Of a stretch of 64,000 nucleotides of DNA, positions 1 through 9,203 are shown piece after piece. The notes beneath the pieces are model-generated. The model had not been told where the DNA came from. It made no database searches and saw nothing but the letters and a program-made list of their open reading frames with translations. The DNA is from Agrobacterium vitis (GTDB lineage Bacteria > Pseudomonadota > Alphaproteobacteria > Rhizobiales > Rhizobiaceae). The number at the start of each line of letters is the position of its first letter. Position 1 is the stretch's first letter. The DNA lies in assembly GCF_013337045.2 (NCBI RefSeq), contig NZ_CP118259.1, positions 2,418,001-2,482,000 of the forward strand. The letters run 5' to 3'. Position numbers and translations under genes: made by a program.

Positions 1-2
1 CC

Positions 3-2006
3 TTTTTCGGCGATCCCGCACTGATCGACGCCAGCGCGGTGCGCATGGAGGTCAGCATTGGCGTCCAGACCTGGGTGCTGGCGGCAGCGCCCAAGGGCGG
101 GTGGCAACAACCCGCCAACGAAATCTGGTTCCGTCAATTGGTAATGTTCATCCTGGCGCTGGCAATCATCACGCCTTTCCTGTGGGTCGCGCATCTGCTG
201 ATGGAACGGCAGGCCAATATTGCCGAGCTCAACGATCAGGAACGCGAACTGCGCACCCTGTCACAACGATTGCAAATCGCGCTCGACGCCTCGCAAATCG
301 GCGTGTGGGAAATGGATATCGGCAGCCTGGCCCTGACCTGGGACAATCGCATGCGCCAGCTCTACGATTGCGACCCCTCCCGTCCGATTGAAACCCGCGA
401 GGACTGGAGCAACTGTCTTCATCCGGAGGACCGGGAAAGCGCCACTCACGCTCTGGCCTCGGCCATCCGCACCGGCTCCACTTACTCGACCGAGTTCCGT
501 ATTCTGGATCGCAGCGGCCAGATACGCCATATCCGCTCCTTCGGCTCGATCTATCGCGATGCCGATTTTCGCAAGAAGATCGTCGGCGTGAACTGGAACA
601 TCACTGCGGATGTCAAACTGCATGAAGCCCTGCACGATGCCAAAACCGCGCTTGAGGCCCAGAACCACGAACTGGAAAACGCCCGGCAGATCATGGAACA
701 TACGTCCCTGCACGATCCCCTGACCGGACTTGCAAACCGACGCTTCCTCGACCGGCATCTAGCCGACATCGAAGACCTCAGGGGTAGCGGCAAATCTGTC
801 GCTTTGCTGCATATCGATCTCGACAGGTTCAAGGAGATCAACGACACGCTGGGCCACGCGGCGGGTGACGCCATGCTGCGCCATGCCGCCAGCCAGATCA
901 ATGCCCATATTTCCCCCGGCGATTTTGCCGCGCGCATCGGCGGCGACGAATTCGTGGTGGTCAAGCACAACGAGAGCAGCCAGGCCGCAGCCCGCAGCCT
1001 TGGCGAAACCCTGATCGATGCCATCAACCAGCCAATCCATTGGGAGGGCCAGGAATGCCGTGTCAGCGCCAGCATCGGCATCGCCCAATCCTGCAACAGC
1101 CACCCGCATCTGGAACAGGCCTTGATCAATGCCGATATCGCGCTTTATGAGGCAAAACGGCGCGGCAAAAACCGGCTGGAATTCTTTTCCGACACGTTGA
1201 AGGAAGCGACCCTTTCCACCAAGCGCACCGCCGACGCCATTCTGCGCTCACTGGCCGATCACGATTTTATCCCCTATTTCCAGCCGCAATTTAACGCGCA
1301 CACCATGCAGATCACCGGTGTCGAGGCGCTGGCGCGCTGGCAACATCCGCAGCTTGGCCTGTTGCCGCCCATCGCCTTCCTCTCAGTGGCCGAAAGCCTG
1401 AACGTCGTGGCGGCCATCGACAACAGCATTCTGGAACAATCGCTTGCCGAGGCCCGGCGCTGGCAGGAGCATGGGCTGGACACGCCGCATGTCTCCGTCA
1501 ATATCTCCGCCCAGAGACTGTTCGACGACGGACTTGTCGCCCATCTGCGCGATACGCCGCTTCCCGCTGGCGGCCTTGCCTTTGAGCTGCTGGAATCGAT
1601 CTCCTTCGACGACAAGGCCGAGGCGGCGGCCACTGCCATCAGCCAAATCAAGATCCTCGGCATCGATATCGAGATCGATGATTTCGGCACCGGCTATTCC
1701 TCGATCCTCAGCCTTTTGAAGCTCTCGCCCCGACGGTTGAAAATCGACAGGCAATTGACCCAGCCGATCATCGAGAGCAAGCAACAGCGACGGCTGATCG
1801 GCTCCATCGTCGAAATTGGTCGCTCGCTTGGCATTGAAATCATCGCCGAAGGTGTGGAGACCAAGCAACATGCCGAAATTCTGCGGGATCTCGGCTGTCA
1901 TACCTTGCAGGGCTACGGCCTGGCCCGCCCCATGAACGGCGACGACCTGTTCGCGCTTTTGAAGCGCCGATCTCTCGACCGCAAACAGGATGCCATCGCG
2001 CTCTGA
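3..2006 (+). CDS. GGDEF/EAL sensor protein, 5' end cut by window
   Basis: This is a bifunctional cyclic-di-GMP enzyme or sensor. The reading frame is open from base 3 with no stop, and the first ~40 residues look like the end of a periplasmic sensor domain (CHASE-like), so the true start lies left of the window; a GTG at 39 is only the first in-window start. A membrane helix follows (about 129-200), then a PAS-type sensor domain (about 270-630), a GGDEF domain with intact GGDEF signature (939-953) and an EAL domain from about 1260. The EAL domain keeps the EAL triplet (1323-1331), DDFGTGYSS and AEGVET motifs, so both synthase and phosphodiesterase activities are possible. Whether both are active cannot be read from sequence. 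Confidence 0.9.
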   Translation, partial: FFGDPALIDASAVRMEVSIGVQTWVLAAAPKGGWQQPANEIWFRQLVMFILALAIITPFLWVAHLLMERQANIAELNDQERELRTLSQRLQIALDASQIGVWEMDIGSLALTWDNRMRQLYDCDPSRPIETREDWSNCLHPEDRESATHALASAIRTGSTYSTEFRILDRSGQIRHIRSFGSIYRDADFRKKIVGVNWNITADVKLHEALHDAKTALEAQNHELENARQIMEHTSLHDPLTGLANRRFLDRHLADIEDLRGSGKSVALLHIDLDRFKEINDTLGHAAGDAMLRHAASQINAHISPGDFAARIGGDEFVVVKHNESSQAAARSLGETLIDAINQPIHWEGQECRVSASIGIAQSCNSHPHLEQALINADIALYEAKRRGKNRLEFFSDTLKEATLSTKRTADAILRSLADHDFIPYFQPQFNAHTMQITGVEALARWQHPQLGLLPPIAFLSVAESLNVVAAIDNSILEQSLAEARRWQEHGLDTPHVSVNISAQRLFDDGLVAHLRDTPLPAGGLAFELLESISFDDKAEAAATAISQIKILGIDIEIDDFGTGYSSILSLLKLSPRRLKIDRQLTQPIIESKQQRRLIGSIVEIGRSLGIEIIAEGVETKQHAEILRDLGCHTLQGYGLARPMNGDDLFALLKRRSLDRKQDAIAL

Positions 2007-2088
2007 TGCTTTTTGAAATGCCTTATTTTTGAACGAAAAAGGGGTCGCCTCGCTTTGCCCTGCATCGTATAGAGAGCCTTGGCGCGAC

Positions 2089-3087
2089 ATGCGCGGCCGC
2101 CGTTTTGCCTATCATTTCACAAAGACCCAATCCGTGACAGCATCGCCGATTTCCCCCTTGCCTGAAAAAGACAATATAAGAGACAGGCATAACAGCCATG
2201 CCCGTGGCCGCGAGAAACTGAAGGCCCATCTGGCCGTTCTGCTGTTTGCCGTGTTGCTCGCCACCTCCTTTTCATTTGGTGGCATGGCGACCCACATGAT
2301 CGATCCGATTGCGGTCCAGGCTCTGCGCTATATCGTTACCATCATCATCACCGCTTTCCTGTGCTTCCGCATCAAGCGCTATCCGGTGGAGGCGCCGCGT
2401 CGCCCGGTCCGCTTCGTGATTATCGGTGCGCTGATGGCTACCTATATGATCAGCATGTTCATTGCCCTGCAATTTACCGCCCCTGTGGCGACCGGGGCGA
2501 TTTTCACGATGATGCCGCTGATGAGCGCAGGCTTCGCCTGGCTATTGATGCGCCAGAAAACCCGAGGCCGGGTGATGGTCAGCCTAGTGATTGCCGCCAT
2601 CGGGGCGATCTGGGTGATCTTTCGCGGCGATGTGCAGGCGCTGATCCATTTCGACATCGGCAAGGGCGAGTTGATCTATCTCGTCGGCGTGACCGCGCAT
2701 GCGATTTACGTGCCGCTGCTGCGCAAATTCAACGAGAACGAACCGGCGCTGATCTTCCTGCTGTGGTCGGCGGTGGGGACGCTCGCCTTCATTCTGGTGC
2801 CGGGCCTGCCCCGGCTGATCGCCCTCGATTATGCCTCGATCTCCTGGCTTGGCTGGGGTCTGGTGCTCTATCTGGCTATCGTGACGACGCTGATTACCTT
2901 CCTTCTGCTGCAATATGCCTCACAGCGCCTGCCCGCCCCCAAGGTGCTGGCCTATAGCTACCTAACGCCAAGCTTCATCATTCTGCTGGAAGGCGCCATG
3001 GGCCATGGCTGGGCGCCGGTGGCCGTATTTGCCGGGGCGCTGATCACAGCCGCCGGACTTCTCGCCATGGCCCTGCTGCCGGATTGA
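2089..3087 (+). CDS. DMT-family (EamA) transporter
   Basis: The predicted inner-membrane protein of about 332 residues has two EamA-type halves with some ten hydrophobic helices, typical of drug/metabolite exporters. The substrate is unknown. I prefer the ATG at 2089; a TTG at 2029 and a GTG at 2134 are in the same frame and no strong ribosome site separates them. The hydrophobic core begins only after ~45 residues, so a start later than 2089 is possible. The gene follows the cyclic-di-GMP gene in the same direction and faces the convergent RutR-like regulator. Confidence 0.82.
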   Translation: MRGRRFAYHFTKTQSVTASPISPLPEKDNIRDRHNSHARGREKLKAHLAVLLFAVLLATSFSFGGMATHMIDPIAVQALRYIVTIIITAFLCFRIKRYPVEAPRRPVRFVIIGALMATYMISMFIALQFTAPVATGAIFTMMPLMSAGFAWLLMRQKTRGRVMVSLVIAAIGAIWVIFRGDVQALIHFDIGKGELIYLVGVTAHAIYVPLLRKFNENEPALIFLLWSAVGTLAFILVPGLPRLIALDYASISWLGWGLVLYLAIVTTLITFLLLQYASQRLPAPKVLAYSYLTPSFIILLEGAMGHGWAPVAVFAGALITAAGLLAMALLPD

Positions 3088-3100
3088 TCCGGCCTTGCGT

Positions 3101-3742
3101 TCACATTCCCGGCTGTAAACCGCGCAGAAAAAGCCCTTCCAGAAACCGCGCGGCATTCTCGAACCGCTCGTCTTCCGCCGTCCCCGCGCCCAGCACGGCA
3201 CGCACCTGCACGTCGAAATCAGCGTAATGCTGGGTGGTGGACCAGATTGAAAAAATCAGGTGATAGGGGTCGCAGGCGACAAGCTTGCCCGCCATGATCC
3301 AGCTGCGAATGACCCCGGCCTTCTCATCGACCAGATCTTTCAACGGCCCTTTCAGCACATCCTCGATAATGGGCGCGCCCTGGAGCACTTCATTGGCAAA
3401 CAGCCGGCTTTCGCGCGGAAAATCGCGGGCCATTTCCAGTTTGCGGCGGATATAGCTGCGGATTTCCTCCTGCGGATCGCCCTCGGCATCGAAAGCGCGC
3501 AACGGCTCCAGCCACGTCTCCAGCAGCCGGTCCATTAAAAGCCGGTGCATCGCCTCCTTGGTGCGGAAATAATAGAGCAGATTGGGTTTCGACATGCCCG
3601 CCACCTCGGCGATCTGGTCGATGGTCGAGCCGCGAAAGCCGCGCATGGAAAACACGTCCAGCGCCGCTTGCAAGATGACCTCCTCCTTTTCTTCCTGAAT
3701 CCGCGTCCGCCTCTGCGTCCTTGATGCCCTGGCAATCGCCAT
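3101..3742 (-). CDS. rutR: TetR-family regulator, RutR-like
   Basis: The 213-residue protein has an N-terminal TetR helix-turn-helix (about residues 20-65, with the NLLYYF motif) and a C-terminal ligand domain that follows E. coli RutR closely over its length (WLxPLxAF, DEKxxxI, STQHYADF). RutR senses uracil/thymine and controls pyrimidine use; the adjacent divergent genes encode reductive pyrimidine degradation enzymes, which supports the same role here. The start at 3742 is chosen because AGGGAGAG lies just upstream; the longer frame to 3916 runs through the promoter region and reads as low-quality protein. The pairing with pyrimidine ring-opening enzymes rather than a Rut oxygenase pathway is an inference from context. 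Confidence 0.85.
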   Translation of the reverse strand: MAIARASRTQRRTRIQEEKEEVILQAALDVFSMRGFRGSTIDQIAEVAGMSKPNLLYYFRTKEAMHRLLMDRLLETWLEPLRAFDAEGDPQEEIRSYIRRKLEMARDFPRESRLFANEVLQGAPIIEDVLKGPLKDLVDEKAGVIRSWIMAGKLVACDPYHLIFSIWSTTQHYADFDVQVRAVLGAGTAEDERFENAARFLEGLFLRGLQPGM

Positions 3743-3893
3743 GCTCTCTCCCTGTCTTCCCCATGCCTGCCTGCGCCTTGCTGCTTCCAACCCTGCCCCG
3801 GAAGCAACCAGACGCGCCTCAAAAAAATAGGCGAAAGCTTTGACCGAATTTTTCGCGTTTTTCGGCTTGAGTGCTACGCCGGAAGTTGTAATG

Positions 3894-3909
3894 TTTACCA
3901 ATCGGTCAA
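3894..3909. promoter_or_regulatory. RutR-like operator
   Basis: TTTACCAATCGGTCAA matches the known RutR palindrome TTGACCANNTGGTCAA at 12 of 14 fixed positions. It lies 152 bp upstream of the regulator start and 134 bp upstream of the hydrolase start, in the divergent promoter region. This is a match by eye, not by a weight matrix. Confidence 0.6.
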
Positions 3910-4042
3910 ATATCAATCACTGCCCTCAGAAAGGCAATGGTTGAGACCGAAACAAAGGCTCAAAAATAACAAGAGCTAACAATGATGGGAACAGCGGTTT
4001 TCGATGGGCATCGAAATCCCTGCACAAATTAGGATTGATAAG

Positions 4043-5296
4043 ATGACGGCTCACCCCGGTGCGAACCTGCGCGTAAATGCTGACCGGCTGTGGGACAGCC
4101 TGATGGACATGGCCAAGATTGGCCCCGGCATTGCTGGCGGCAACAACCGCCAGACATTGACCGACGAAGATGCGGAAGGCCGCGCCTTGTTCCAGACATG
4201 GTGCGAAGCAGCGGGCATGACCATGGGCGTGGACCAGATGGGTACGATGTTTGCCACCCGCCCCGGCACCGACCCGGATGCCCTGCCCGTTTATGTTGGT
4301 TCCCACCTCGACACCCAACCCACCGGCGGCAAATATGATGGCGTGTTGGGCGTGCTGGCAGCGCTGGAAGTGGTGCGCTCAATGAACGATCTTGGCGTCA
4401 AGACCAAGCACCCTGTCGTGGTCACCAACTGGGCCAATGAAGAAGGTGCGCGCTTTGCCCCGGCCATGCTGGCGTCTGGCGTGTTTGCTGGCATGCATAC
4501 GCTGGATTACGCCTATTCGCGCAAAGACCCTGATGGCAAGACCTATGGCGATGAGCTGAAACGCATTGGCTGGCTGGGCGAGGAAGAAGTGGGTGCGCGC
4601 AAGATGCACGCCTATTTCGAATACCACATCGAGCAAGGGCCTATACTGGAGGCCGAGAACAAGCAAATCGGCGTTGTCACCCACTGTCAGGGACTGTGGT
4701 GGCTGGAATTTACGCTGACAGGCCGCGAGGCGCACACCGGCTCCACTCCTATGAACTTACGCGTCAACGCTGGCCTTGCCATGAGCCGGATCATTGAGAT
4801 GGTGCAGAATGTGGCGATGAGCGAACAGCCGGGTGCTGTTGGCGGCGTTGGCCAAGTGTTCTTCTCGCCCAACTCGCGCAATGTGCTGCCGGGCAAGGTG
4901 GTGTTCACGGTCGATATTCGCACGCCGAGCCAGGAGAAGCTGGACCGGATGCGGGCGAAGATTGAAGCCGAAGCCGCAACAATCTGTGAAGCACTCGGCG
5001 TTGGCTGCTCAGTCGAAGCCGTTGGCCATTTCGACCCCGTCACCTTTGACCCCACACTGGTGGGCCGCGTGCGCGATGCCGCCGAGCGGTTGGGCTATAG
5101 CCATATGAACATCATTTCCGGTGCTGGCCACGATGCCTGCTGGGCGGCGCGTGTTGCGCCATCGACGATGATTATGTGTCCTTGCGTGGGTGGGCTTTCG
5201 CACAACGAGGCGGAAGAGATTTCCAAGGAGTGGGCATCGGCAGGCTGTGATGTGTTGTTGCATGCGGTGTTGGAGACGGCGGAGGTTGTGGGGTGA
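4043..5296 (+). CDS. Zn-dependent N-carbamoyl-amino acid hydrolase / beta-ureidopropionase (M20 family)
   Basis: The 417-residue protein belongs to the M20-type amidohydrolases that include allantoate amidohydrolase, L-N-carbamoylase and bacterial beta-ureidopropionase. Metal-ligand motifs are visible: GSHLDTQ (~residue 87), GGKYDG (~97), NEEGARF (~132) and HIEQGP (~198). Beside a dihydropyrimidinase it most likely opens N-carbamoyl-beta-alanine (or carbamoyl amino acids) to amine, CO2 and ammonia. The ATG at 4043 has AGGA eight bases upstream; an in-frame ATG at 4004 lacks this. Substrate preference cannot be settled by eye within the family. Confidence 0.88.
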   Translation: MTAHPGANLRVNADRLWDSLMDMAKIGPGIAGGNNRQTLTDEDAEGRALFQTWCEAAGMTMGVDQMGTMFATRPGTDPDALPVYVGSHLDTQPTGGKYDGVLGVLAALEVVRSMNDLGVKTKHPVVVTNWANEEGARFAPAMLASGVFAGMHTLDYAYSRKDPDGKTYGDELKRIGWLGEEEVGARKMHAYFEYHIEQGPILEAENKQIGVVTHCQGLWWLEFTLTGREAHTGSTPMNLRVNAGLAMSRIIEMVQNVAMSEQPGAVGGVGQVFFSPNSRNVLPGKVVFTVDIRTPSQEKLDRMRAKIEAEAATICEALGVGCSVEAVGHFDPVTFDPTLVGRVRDAAERLGYSHMNIISGAGHDACWAARVAPSTMIMCPCVGGLSHNEAEEISKEWASAGCDVLLHAVLETAEVVG

Positions 5297-5326
5297 TGGA
5301 CAGCAGGATCGTTTTGATCTGCCGCC

Positions 5327-5506
5327 TACCCCCCTCTGCCCTGCCGGGCATCTCCCCCTCAAGGGGGGAGATCGATTCTGGGTTTGCCCCTTACACCTCT
5401 TTTTTGTCGCGCATCGGAGATCCCGACGCTTGAAGAAAAACAAGGCGTTTCCTCTATCCAATCTCCCCCCTTGAGGGGGAGATGGCTGGCAAGCCAGAGG
5501 GGGGTA
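5327..5506. repeat. RIME-like palindromic element, copy 1
   Basis: Two facing arms, about 5327-5374 and 5460-5506, each contain a CTCCCCCTCAAGG..GGGAGAT hairpin plus a flanking CCCCCCTCTG / CAGAGGGGGG terminal palindrome. The same layout occurs at 32530, 49607 and, half, at 45665. This matches the rhizobial intergenic mosaic element type. It separates the carbamoylase and dihydropyrimidinase genes. Confidence 0.8.
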
Positions 5507-5560
5507 AGCGGCAAATTGAAACGCTTGAATGGCAACCAAAACAAACACGGGTGAACACAC

Positions 5561-7015
5561 ATGAGCACAGTCATCAAAGGCGGCACCGTCGTCACCGCCG
5601 ATCTCACCTACAAGGCCGATGTCAAAATCGAAGGTGGGATCATCACCGAAATCGGCCCCGATCTTTCCGCCGATACCGTGCTGGATGCCTCCGGCTGTTA
5701 CATCATGCCGGGTGGCATTGATCCGCATGTGCATCTGGAAATGCCGTTTATGGGCACCTATTCCGCCGATGATTTTGAAAGCGGCACCCGTGCTGGTCTG
5801 GCTGGCGGCACCACTATGGTGGTGGATTTCTGTCTGCCCGATCCCGGCCAATCGCTGCTCGAAGCGCTGACCCGCTGGGACAATAAATCCACCCGCGCCA
5901 ATTGCGATTATTCCTTCCACATGGCCATCACCTCATGGGATGAGCGCATTTTCAACGAAATGCAGACCATTGTGCAGGACAAGGGCATCAACACGTTCAA
6001 ACACTTCATGGCCTATAAGGGGGCTTTGATGGTGAATGATGATGAGATGTTCGCCTCCTTCTCGCGCTGCGCCGAGCTGGGCGCGCTGCCGCTGGTGCAT
6101 GCTGAAAATGGCGATGTCGTCGCCGCCATGTCGGCCAAGCTGTTGGCTGAGGGCAATGACGGGCCGGAAGCCCATGCCTATTCCCGCCCGGCTGAAGTCG
6201 AGGGTGAAGCCACCAACCGCGCCATCATGCTGGCCGATATGGCAGGTGTGCCGCTCTATGTGGTGCATACCTCTTGCGAGCAGGCACACGAGGCCATCCG
6301 CCGCGCCCGGCAAAAGGGCATGCGGGTCTATGGCGAGCCGCTGATTCAGCATCTGACGCTGGATGAGAGCGAATATTTCGACAAGGATTGGGACCACGCC
6401 GCCCGCCGGGTGATGTCGCCGCCGTTCCGCAACAAGCAGCATCAGGATAGCCTCTGGGCTGGCCTGCAATCCGGCTCGCTGTCGTGCGTTGCCACCGACC
6501 ATTGCGCTTTTACCACCGAGCAGAAGCGGTTTGGCGTCGGCAATTTCACCAAAATCCCCAACGGCACCGGCGGCCTGGAAGATCGCCTGCCGATGCTGTG
6601 GACCTATGGCGTGGCCACGGGCCGTCTGACCATGAACGAATTCGTGGCCGTCACCTCCACCAACATCGCCAAAATCCTCAATATCTATCCGAAAAAGGGC
6701 GCGATCCTTGTGGGGGCCGATGCCGATATTGTGGTGTGGGACCCAAAACGCTCCAAGACCATCTCGGCCAGCAACCAGCAATCGGCCATTGATTACAATG
6801 TGTTCGAGGGCAAAACCGTCACCGGCCTGCCGCGCTTCACGCTGACCCGTGGTGTTGTGGCAATTGAGGAAAGCACCGTGAAAACCCAGGAAGGCCACGG
6901 CAAGTTTGTGAAGCGTGAGCCTTATCCGGCGGTGAGCAAGGCGCTGTCTACGTGGAAAGAGCTCGTCTCGCCGCGCAAGGTGGAGCGCACGGGCATTCCG
7001 GCGAGCGGGGTATGA
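5561..7015 (+). CDS. hydA: dihydropyrimidinase / D-hydantoinase
   Basis: The 484-residue cyclic amidohydrolase carries all family metal motifs: HVHLE (~residue 59), the lysine that is carboxylated in FMAYKGALM (~150), LVHAEN (~183), VVHTS (~239) and ATDHCAF (~315). Length is typical of bacterial dihydropyrimidinases. It would hydrolyse dihydrouracil, dihydrothymine or hydantoins to N-carbamoyl products, the substrates of the upstream hydrolase. The stop codon overlaps the ATG of the next gene (ATGA), so it is translationally coupled to it. Confidence 0.93.
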   Translation: MSTVIKGGTVVTADLTYKADVKIEGGIITEIGPDLSADTVLDASGCYIMPGGIDPHVHLEMPFMGTYSADDFESGTRAGLAGGTTMVVDFCLPDPGQSLLEALTRWDNKSTRANCDYSFHMAITSWDERIFNEMQTIVQDKGINTFKHFMAYKGALMVNDDEMFASFSRCAELGALPLVHAENGDVVAAMSAKLLAEGNDGPEAHAYSRPAEVEGEATNRAIMLADMAGVPLYVVHTSCEQAHEAIRRARQKGMRVYGEPLIQHLTLDESEYFDKDWDHAARRVMSPPFRNKQHQDSLWAGLQSGSLSCVATDHCAFTTEQKRFGVGNFTKIPNGTGGLEDRLPMLWTYGVATGRLTMNEFVAVTSTNIAKILNIYPKKGAILVGADADIVVWDPKRSKTISASNQQSAIDYNVFEGKTVTGLPRFTLTRGVVAIEESTVKTQEGHGKFVKREPYPAVSKALSTWKELVSPRKVERTGIPASGV

Positions 7016-7536
7016 GGGTGAACGCGCTCAGGATGGTGAGGGCTTATCTGGGCGCTGTGCTCGCAGGAGTGATCGCGCTCAACCTCACCCTCCTGCTCTT
7101 CCTGATCGCGAGAGACCTGGTGACGGCCATCGGCCACATGTCATTGGAAATCCTAAAGTATACATTGATACAGAACGGCATTACAGTCGCCTTTTCATTT
7201 GGATATTCTATGCCTATTACGGCCTTAATCGCGGCACCTTTTACGTTGCTATGCATAGTTCTTCTAGGGAAAACATGGGGATCAAGCCATAAGAACGCGA
7301 TAATGCTAGGTATGTGCTGTCCAATTGTATCGACAACACTTTGCGCCCTCATCATGGGCATGCTGTCGATGGGCTCGAACGGTCCCGAGACAAACCCGTT
7401 CATGATCTATCTTTTAACCGCTCTTGCGCTCGGCGCCGCAGCCATCCCAAGCGGTGCCGTCGCCGGATCAGTTTTCTGGCGCCTGGGGTTGAGGCCGAAG
7501 GCTTCTTCAATCCAACCCGTTCTTCAAAATCAATGA
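7012..7536 (+). CDS. small four-helix membrane protein of unknown function
   Basis: The 174-residue product has about four hydrophobic segments (roughly residues 8-30, 45-75, 95-120 and 130-155) and no family I recognise. The ATG at 7012 overlaps the dihydropyrimidinase stop by four bases, and the ABC ATPase starts 20 bp after it, so it is inside the operon. Base composition drops (AT-richer middle, 7130-7330) compared with its neighbours. It could be a transport accessory or a later insertion into the operon. Confidence 0.65.
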   Translation: MRVNALRMVRAYLGAVLAGVIALNLTLLLFLIARDLVTAIGHMSLEILKYTLIQNGITVAFSFGYSMPITALIAAPFTLLCIVLLGKTWGSSHKNAIMLGMCCPIVSTTLCALIMGMLSMGSNGPETNPFMIYLLTALALGAAAIPSGAVAGSVFWRLGLRPKASSIQPVLQNQ

Positions 7537-7555
7537 TGAGACATGGACGACCATC

Positions 7556-8347
7556 ATGACAGAATCCCCCTACTCCGTCGTCTCAGCCAAAGACCTCTGT
7601 CTCACCTTCCAGACCAATGATGGACCAGTACATGCGCTGTCCAACGTGGATCTGGAGGTAAAAAAGGGTGATTTTGTTTCCTTCATCGGCCCATCCGGCT
7701 GCGGCAAGACCACGTTTTTGCGCGTCATTGCCGATCTGGAAAAGCACACATCCGGCACCATCACCGTCAACGGTATGACGCCTGACAATGCCCGCAAGGA
7801 ACGCTCCTACGGCTATGTGTTTCAGGCGGCAGCGCTTTATCCGTGGCGCACCATTGAGCAAAACATTGCCCTGCCGCTGGAGATCATGGCCTATAGCCCG
7901 GATGAGAAGAAAAAGCGGATTGAGCAGACGCTGGAACTGGTCAATCTCGCAGGCTTTGGCAAGAAATTCCCCTGGCAGCTCTCCGGCGGCATGCAGCAGC
8001 GCGCTTCGATTGCCCGTGCGCTGGCCTTTGACGCCGACCTGTTGTTGATGGATGAACCATTTGGCGCGCTGGATGAAATTGTCCGCGATCATTTGAACGA
8101 GCAATTGCTGAAACTCTGGGATCGCACCAACAAAACCATCTGTTTTGTCACCCACTCGATTCCAGAGGCCGTTTATCTCTCCACTAAAATTGTGGTGATG
8201 AGCCCCCGGCCCGGTCGCGTCACCGATGTGATCTCCTCCACCCTGCCACGGGAGAGGCCGCTGGATATCAGAGAAAGCCCGGAGTTTCTGGCCATTGCCC
8301 ATCGGGTGCGCGAAGGTTTGCGGGCGGGGCATAGTTATGAGGAATAG
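7556..8347 (+). CDS. ABC transporter ATP-binding protein (NitT/TauT type)
   Basis: The 263-residue ATPase shows Walker A GPSGCGKTT (~residue 43), signature LSGGMQQR (~142) and Walker B LLMDEPFGALD (~162), in the arrangement of the SsuB/TauB branch. It energises the importer formed with the next two permeases and the NMT1-like binding protein. In this operon the likely cargo is a pyrimidine, hydantoin or related compound; that is inferred from neighbours only. Confidence 0.92.
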   Translation: MTESPYSVVSAKDLCLTFQTNDGPVHALSNVDLEVKKGDFVSFIGPSGCGKTTFLRVIADLEKHTSGTITVNGMTPDNARKERSYGYVFQAAALYPWRTIEQNIALPLEIMAYSPDEKKKRIEQTLELVNLAGFGKKFPWQLSGGMQQRASIARALAFDADLLLMDEPFGALDEIVRDHLNEQLLKLWDRTNKTICFVTHSIPEAVYLSTKIVVMSPRPGRVTDVISSTLPRERPLDIRESPEFLAIAHRVREGLRAGHSYEE

Positions 8348-9203
8348 GCTGCTCCCCATTCTAACCGTCATCCTCGCCATCCTGATCATCTGGCACGTCT
8401 TCGTGGTCATCCTCAACGCGCCTTTTGTGCGTGATCAGGCTGCGCGGGCAGGAGAAGAGATCACCACCGCGCAAGTGATCGAGCAGACCTTCAATCAGGA
8501 ACGCCCGGTCCTCCCCGCCCCACACCAGATTATTGCCGAGCTGTGGGACACCACCATCGCCAAACCAATTACCTCCAAGCGCAGCCTTGTGTATCACGCA
8601 TGGATCACCCTATCGGCAACGCTTATGGGTTTTGGCATAGGCACAGCGCTCGGCATTCTGCTGGCCATTGCCATTGTCCATAACCGCGCCGTCGATAAAT
8701 CGCTGATGCCGTGGGTGATTGCCAGCCAGACTATTCCGATAATTGCCGTAGCCCCGATGATTATTGTGGTGCTGAACGCTGTTGGCATTTCAGGCCTAAT
8801 GCCGAAGGCGCTGATTTCCACCTATCTCTCCTTCTTTCCGGTGGTGGTGGGCATGGTCAAAGGCCTGCGCAGTCCCGATGCCATTCTGATTGATCTGATG
8901 CGCACCTATTACGCCAGTAACACCCAGACATTCTGGAAACTGCGCATGCCCGCCGCCATGCCCTATCTGTTTACTTCGCTGAAAGTGGCCATTGCGATTT
9001 CATTGGTGGGTGCGATTGTGGGGGAATTGCCGACGGGGGCGGTCGCGGGTCTCGGTGCGCGGCTGTTGTCCGGCTCTTACTATGGCCAAACAGTGCAAAT
9101 TTGGGCAGCACTTTTCATGGCGGCGGGTTTGGCGGCGCTGTTGGTAGCCATCGTCGGGCTTGCCCACACCGCGGTGTTAAAACGCATGGGAGAGCGGGCA
9201 TGA
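8337..9203 (+). CDS. ABC transporter permease 1
   Basis: This 288-residue inner-membrane permease belongs to the binding-protein-dependent family (SsuC/TauC type), with a long N-terminal segment before the core helices and the cytoplasmic loop that docks on the ATPase (about residues 180-210). The ATG at 8337 overlaps the ATPase gene by 11 bp, and its end overlaps the next permease. It should pair with permease 2 as a heterodimer. Confidence 0.88.
   Translation: MRNRLLPILTVILAILIIWHVFVVILNAPFVRDQAARAGEEITTAQVIEQTFNQERPVLPAPHQIIAELWDTTIAKPITSKRSLVYHAWITLSATLMGFGIGTALGILLAIAIVHNRAVDKSLMPWVIASQTIPIIAVAPMIIVVLNAVGISGLMPKALISTYLSFFPVVVGMVKGLRSPDAILIDLMRTYYASNTQTFWKLRMPAAMPYLFTSLKVAIAISLVGAIVGELPTGAVAGLGARLLSGSYYGQTVQIWAALFMAAGLAALLVAIVGLAHTAVLKRMGERA

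Noticed and set aside
5327..5506. Possible CRISPR-like repeated palindromes
   Set aside because: Copies are dispersed over the window and inverted within each element, with no regular spacers; they fit rhizobial palindromic elements.
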